The notes under the pieces were generated by a model. The model saw only the letters and a list, made by a program, of their open reading frames with translations. It was not told where the DNA came from and made no database searches. Position numbers and translations under genes: made by a program. From the IMG/VR virus record IMGVR_UViG_3300032050_000852, positions 1 to 23,042 of that record: a stretch of DNA of 23,042 nucleotides, one strand, 5' to 3'. This document shows, in pieces, positions 20,625 to 23,042 of this stretch; position 1 is the first letter of the stretch, and each line of letters begins with the position of its first letter. Source of the stretch: a virus.

Positions 20625-20801
20625 ATGGAAAACTTATCAGAAACTATAAAAATAAAATTCTTTTGTAATGCTGGACATACGGAAGAAGAAGTTACAATTG
20701 AAATTTATAAATATCATAAACAAACCGAAGAACAACAGATTGAAGCGGCATTTCATAAATGGTTAGATAATAATGAAGATTGTGGTTGGGAAAAAATTTA
20801 A
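20625..20801 (+). CDS. Cassette 9 first protein, 58 aa, unknown function
   Basis: ATG 20625 opens a 58-codon frame, MENLSETIKIKFFCNAGHTE and then EEVTIEIYKYHKQTEEQQIE, ending DCGWEKI. It is acidic, with a beta-like N-terminal half and a helical C-terminal half. It lies 8 nt before the methyltransferase start and shares its cassette, so the two are probably co-transcribed. It could be a specificity or control partner, but nothing in the sequence proves that. Confidence 0.55.
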   Translation: MENLSETIKIKFFCNAGHTEEEVTIEIYKYHKQTEEQQIEAAFHKWLDNNEDCGWEKI

Positions 20802-20809
20802 TAATTAAT

Positions 20810-21286
20810 ATGAAAAAAATACACATAAACAATGATGATAATTACGCAACACCGCCCGAATTTTACGAGCAGTTGAATAAGCGTTTTAACTTTGATTTTG
20901 ACCCATGCCCGTACAATGAAAATGAGATCCTAAATGATGGGTTAAAAATTGAGTGGGGAAAATCAAATTTTGTAAATCCGCCTTATAGCCAAAAACTAAA
21001 AGAGGAATTTATAAAGAAAGGAGTTGAGGAAATGAAGAAAGGTAAAGTTTCCGTTTTTTTAATCCCAGTATCAACATCTACAAAACTATTTCACGAATGG
21101 ATTAAACCATTTGCAGCCGAAATAGAATTTGTAAAAGGTAGGATCAAATTTGGTAAACTAGATGAAGACGGAAACTTTTATTTACCATTAAATACAAATG
21201 GTAAAACTCAAAGTGGAACAAAAGACAGTATGATCGTAATTTTTAAACCTAGTGAGTTACCCACAGGTGCGGTTGGAGGCAATTGA
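20810..21286 (+). CDS. dam: Phage-type DNA N6-adenine methyltransferase (Dam family)
   Basis: I start at ATG 20810 because the upstream in-frame ATG at 20780 lies inside the 58-aa gene. The 158-residue protein begins with NYATPPEFYEQL, the usual opening of phage Dam-like enzymes. It has DFDPCPYNE (about residues 29-37), an AdoMet-binding strand, and the catalytic NPPYS (56-60). Length fits the short phage Dam group, which lacks an obvious target-recognition domain. It would methylate adenine in phage DNA, often to resist host restriction. It is the last cargo gene of the array; its stop lies next to GGCAATTGAATATAAC, the complement of its cassette's start. Confidence 0.85.
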   Translation: MKKIHINNDDNYATPPEFYEQLNKRFNFDFDPCPYNENEILNDGLKIEWGKSNFVNPPYSQKLKEEFIKKGVEEMKKGKVSVFLIPVSTSTKLFHEWIKPFAAEIEFVKGRIKFGKLDEDGNFYLPLNTNGKTQSGTKDSMIVIFKPSELPTGAVGGN

Positions 21287-21315
21287 ATATAACTACCTGC
21301 TAAACGCAAATACTG
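21278..21315 (+). repeat. attC-like site 9, truncated array end
   Basis: GGCAATTGAATATAAC (21278-21293) pairs with GTTATATTTAGTTGCC at the start of the same cassette (20562-20577) with two mismatches or wobbles. It is followed by CTGCTAAACGC, resembling an L'' arm, but no matching right half exists. The array therefore ends in half a site. Confidence 0.6.
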
Positions 21316-21360
21316 AAAATCAATAACTTACCAATAAAAATGTAACAAAACTTTCACATT

Positions 21361-21597
21361 ATGAACGAATCAGTTAATTTAAGTAACTTAACCGTTATTT
21401 ACAATTCAATAGTTAAACAACTTGTTGAAAATCGAAATCAAAGTAAATGCACTCAGGATACCGTTGCTAATTGGCTTAATGTATCTCGAAAAAAGCTAAT
21501 AGAATTTGAAAATTTAAAAAGATTAGACATTGAATTATTGTGCAAATATTCCGATATTTACGGAATTGATTTAAACTTAAAATTTACAATCACATGA
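21361..21597 (+). CDS. XRE-like helix-turn-helix protein, 78 aa
   Basis: The protein contains QSKCTQDTVANWLNVSRKKL, a helix-turn-helix in which 'TQDTVANWLNVS' matches the XRE pattern, then IEFENLKRLDIELLCKYSDI. It is likely a small operator-binding protein or a toxin-antitoxin-type antitoxin. It starts right after the array's truncated end and overlaps the following membrane-protein gene by 4 nt. I see no TAnnTTTG element directly before it. Confidence 0.65.
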   Translation: MNESVNLSNLTVIYNSIVKQLVENRNQSKCTQDTVANWLNVSRKKLIEFENLKRLDIELLCKYSDIYGIDLNLKFTIT

Positions 21598-22112
21598 AAA
21601 AAATAATACCTTATATTATAATAGCCATTTTAATAGGCGTATTAATATCTTTCGTAAAATGCGACAAAGAGCCGAAAACAAGCGATGAAACTATATTAAT
21701 TAGTCAAATCACGAATAAAGTTGAAAACGGATTAACTGTTATTAGCAGAAAAGATGCCATAATTGATAGTTTAAAACACTTGAAACCTAAATACATTAAA
21801 GGGCGTGATCGCGTACGAGATAGTTTGATTTATATTTCTGATTCTATTTGTGTTAATAATCTTTTAGCATTAAACAAAGAATGTTTAAAAGTTGATAGCA
21901 CTAATAACGCCATTATAACAGAGCAAGAAAATCAAAAGATGCATTATAGCGAAGTAGTTGGATTGATGCAAGAGCGTAACTTATTGCAAGAAAAAAGGCA
22001 CGTTAAAGATAGCGTTACAATTAATAAATTAAATAAGAAATTAAAACGAACTCGTAAACTTGCAGCCGTTGGAATTGGTGCTGCTTTTATTGGAGGGTTA
22101 ATAATTAGATAG
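21594..22112 (+). CDS. Membrane-anchored coiled-coil protein, possible spanin or lysis accessory
   Basis: The 172-residue protein has an N-terminal membrane segment at about residues 4-21 (IIPYIIIAILIGVLISFV), a long charged helical middle (LVQERNLLQEKR-like heptads after residue 115) and a C-terminal hydrophobic segment (AAVGIGAAFIGGLII). An N-terminal anchor plus coiled coil is the layout of inner-membrane spanins, but the second membrane segment is unusual for those. It is the last rightward gene before the bidirectional terminator, opposite the lysis genes. Lysis or envelope function is inferred from context. Confidence 0.5.
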   Translation: MKKIIPYIIIAILIGVLISFVKCDKEPKTSDETILISQITNKVENGLTVISRKDAIIDSLKHLKPKYIKGRDRVRDSLIYISDSICVNNLLALNKECLKVDSTNNAIITEQENQKMHYSEVVGLMQERNLLQEKRHVKDSVTINKLNKKLKRTRKLAAVGIGAAFIGGLIIR

Positions 22113-22230
22113 ATATGTAAACGTGACTATTTCGGAACACTCTTAGCGTGTGGAATAGGGAATGATTAATAAATTAAGCTATGTTATGTATTTATTAATG
22201 TGATTGAAAATTTCACAACGTATTACAACA

Positions 22231-22265
22231 AAAAAAGCCATCTAAATAATAGGTGGCTTTTTTTA
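22231..22265. terminator. Bidirectional terminator between convergent operons
   Basis: GCCATCTA (22237-22244) pairs with TAGGTGGC (22250-22257), flanked by A's on the left and T's on the right, so it can stop transcription from both sides. It lies between rightward 21594-22112 and leftward 22304-22492. The rest of 22113-22303 holds one further hairpin (22127-22158) and no gene. Confidence 0.85.
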
Positions 22266-22303
22266 TTGAAACTAATACATAGTGTGCAAAGTGCCTAGTA
22301 TTA

Positions 22304-22492
22304 CTATTGTTCTTTAGTTGCATCACTTAAAAAGTTAATAGCTTCATTTGAAATTGCTCCTACCATTAACGTAATAATTAAAAGTGTTTTATTGTCGTTT
22401 ACAAAAGCCATTGCTACCATTGAAGCGGTTAATCCTTTTACTGCCATTGCTAATTTAATAGCTTTTTTTGTGTTTGGTTTAAAATATCCCAT
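22304..22492 (-). CDS. Small holin-like membrane protein, 62 aa
   Basis: The protein has two hydrophobic stretches, about residues 12-31 (AIKLAMAVKGLTASMVAMAF) and 36-48 (LLIITLMVGAIS), separated by VNDNK. A short basic N-terminus and an acidic C-terminus flank them. Two membrane segments in 62 residues is the class II holin layout. Its start overlaps the stop of the endolysin gene as TAATG, so lysis genes are coupled. A holin would open the inner membrane for the peptidase. The assignment rests on size, topology and neighbour. Confidence 0.65.
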   Translation of the reverse strand: MGYFKPNTKKAIKLAMAVKGLTASMVAMAFVNDNKTLLIITLMVGAISNEAINFLSDATKEQ

Positions 22493-22890
22493 TATTTTTT
22501 AATTAAGTTTTTCCAATTTTTTAACTCAAAATGAGGCGCATCTTTAAAAGAAATCCAGTCACCTCCCCAACTAACTAGTGTACTTTCGTACTTTATTAAG
22601 TCAGCAAATGATTTAAAAAGTTTTGGACTCCAATCCATTTTTTTATCACTACCAATAAAGCCAATATCAAAAGCAAAACTTGGATTGTAATTGTGTGGGC
22701 TTTGACCAGCCTTTGCATTAGTAACCTTTGGGCGTTTTGCAAATAATTCGTTTTGTTCTTCATTGCTTCTATATGTGCAAGTTATAAACGGTTGTGATGC
22801 GTTTGGGTATAATGTCTTATATTTATCCGCCGCTTTTTCATAAGCGTAAACTAATTCAATGTGTAAATCTTTTTTGTCTCGTGATGCCAT
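22492..22890 (-). CDS. M15-family peptidase endolysin
   Basis: The 132-residue protein matches the D-Ala-D-Ala carboxypeptidase/L-Ala-D-Glu peptidase (M15/VanY) fold. The zinc motif is SPHNYNPSFAFD (residues 64-75), giving His66 and Asp75, and the third ligand is His120 in DAPHFEL. TYRSNEEQNELF matches the conserved 'YRS-x-x-x-Q-x-x-LF' helix. His-to-Asp spacing is two residues longer than the common SxHxxGxAxD. There is no signal peptide, so it should depend on the holin. It would cut peptidoglycan peptide stems during lysis. Confidence 0.85.
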   Translation of the reverse strand: MASRDKKDLHIELVYAYEKAADKYKTLYPNASQPFITCTYRSNEEQNELFAKRPKVTNAKAGQSPHNYNPSFAFDIGFIGSDKKMDWSPKLFKSFADLIKYESTLVSWGGDWISFKDAPHFELKNWKNLIKK

Positions 22891-22900
22891 AATTTTTTAA

Positions 22901-23042
22901 TTAATCAAATACGTGTGTTTCTAATCTAGTTACTCTTTTTTCTGTTTCTTCGTGTTTAGTAGCAACCTCCCTAACTGCCACCTTAATATCTGTTAAATCA
23001 TTTGACATTTTAATAAGTGAGTTAACTGCTAATATTCCTATA
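22901..23042 (-). CDS. Coiled-coil protein, C-terminal fragment, XhlA-like candidate
   Basis: A minus-strand frame enters from the right edge and ends with TAA at 22901-22903. The visible 46 residues (IGILAVNSLIKMSNDLTDIK, then VAVREVATKHEETEKRVTRL, ending ETHVFD) start in a hydrophobic segment and continue as a coiled coil. This resembles small lysis-cassette proteins with one membrane helix and one coiled coil. Its N-terminus lies outside the window. It ends 11 bases before the endolysin gene and would be in the same operon. Confidence 0.5.
   Translation of the reverse strand, partial: IGILAVNSLIKMSNDLTDIKVAVREVATKHEETEKRVTRLETHVFD

Larger units (their letters stand above)
17432..21315 (+). 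mobile_element. Integron-like gene-cassette array without integrase (about nine cassettes)
   Basis: Small genes, all on the plus strand, are separated by imperfect inverted repeats shaped like integron attC sites. Cassettes start with GTTAnnnn (GTTATAAG, GTTAGTGG, GTTATGTG, GTTATATT; one degenerate GTTTATAG) and most end with the reverse complement of their own start, followed by the folded site. Five sites share arms GC(A/G)GCT and AGGTGC just before GTTA, close to Vibrio-type TTAGGCG...GTTATG. The core does not strictly fit GTTRRRY. No integron integrase or attI is recognised in the window. The cassette-by-cassette units are listed separately. The cassettes are probably captured from host arrays, which is inference. 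Confidence 0.75.

Noticed and set aside
20780-20809. Upstream ATG for the Dam methyltransferase
   Set aside because: It lies inside the 58-aa gene that ends at 20801; the ATG at 20810 gives the usual N-terminus before NYATPPEFY.
17432-21315. Interpretation of the hairpins as CRISPR repeats or simple terminators
   Set aside because: Repeats are neither identical nor evenly spaced, most hairpins lack a T run, and the complementary tags pair the two ends of each gene unit instead of adjacent arms only.
17297-21360. Integron integrase or tyrosine recombinase within or beside the array
   Set aside because: No encoded protein here is long enough or shows the R...HxxR...Y pattern; the array appears to lack its own integrase in this window.
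22127-22158. Hairpin CTATTTC/GGAATAG with ACAC/GTGT inside
   Set aside because: It folds reasonably but has no T run, no promoter and no partner elsewhere, so I cannot assign a role.

Overview
The window looks like part of a tailed-phage (or prophage) genome from a Bacteroidetes host, probably Flavobacterium-like. It is strongly AT-rich, genes commonly join as TAATG or ATGA overlaps, Shine-Dalgarno motifs are scarce, and several gene blocks are preceded by the Bacteroidetes-type promoter TAnnTTTG with an upstream TTTG about 19-20 nt away. Both terminase subunits, tail-type proteins, an ERF annealing protein, a RusA-like resolvase, a primase-helicase, and a holin/endolysin pair support a phage origin. 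No phage integrase, portal or capsid gene lies in the window.

Layout. Positions 1-6499 are a leftward late operon. In transcription order it holds a sigma/HTH-like regulator, small cysteine-containing proteins, a lipoprotein, TerS, TerL, a probable tail-chaperone pair with an overlapping -1 frame, a tail-completion-type protein and two large structural proteins, the last running off the left edge. Positions 6500-6669 are a divergent promoter region. Positions 6670-16659 are a rightward early operon: small regulators, ERF, RusA, an IbrA/IbrB-like pair (PAPS-reductase-fold protein plus ParB/Srx protein), a PD-(D/E)XK nuclease, a replication initiator and a T7-gp4-like primase-helicase. Its blocks are separated by promoter plus leader-RNA plus terminator units near 8.8, 10.7 and 13.9 kb, with a simpler terminator near 6.9 kb. 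In two of these units the loop of the 5' hairpin is perfectly complementary to the terminator loop, with different sequences in each. Positions 16709-17296 hold a ribbon-helix-helix-like gene with a near-leaderless promoter and one small gene.

The most unusual part is 17432-21315. It is a one-directional array of about nine small gene cassettes separated by attC-like recombination sites, as in an integron lacking its integrase (CALIN-like). Most cassettes begin with GTTAnnnn and end with the reverse complement of that same beginning, followed by a long imperfect hairpin. Cargo includes a structured gene-less element, several unknown small proteins, a Cro-like protein that resembles a protein of the phage's own early operon, and a Dam-type adenine methyltransferase in the last cassette, whose site is truncated.

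Positions 21361-22112 (HTH protein and a membrane/coiled-coil protein) finish the rightward genes. A bidirectional terminator near 22248 separates them from leftward lysis genes (M15 peptidase, holin-like protein, end of a coiled-coil protein). If the genome is circular or terminally redundant, these lysis genes would be the end of the late operon that leaves the window at position 1. Function assignments come from reading the translations without database searches.
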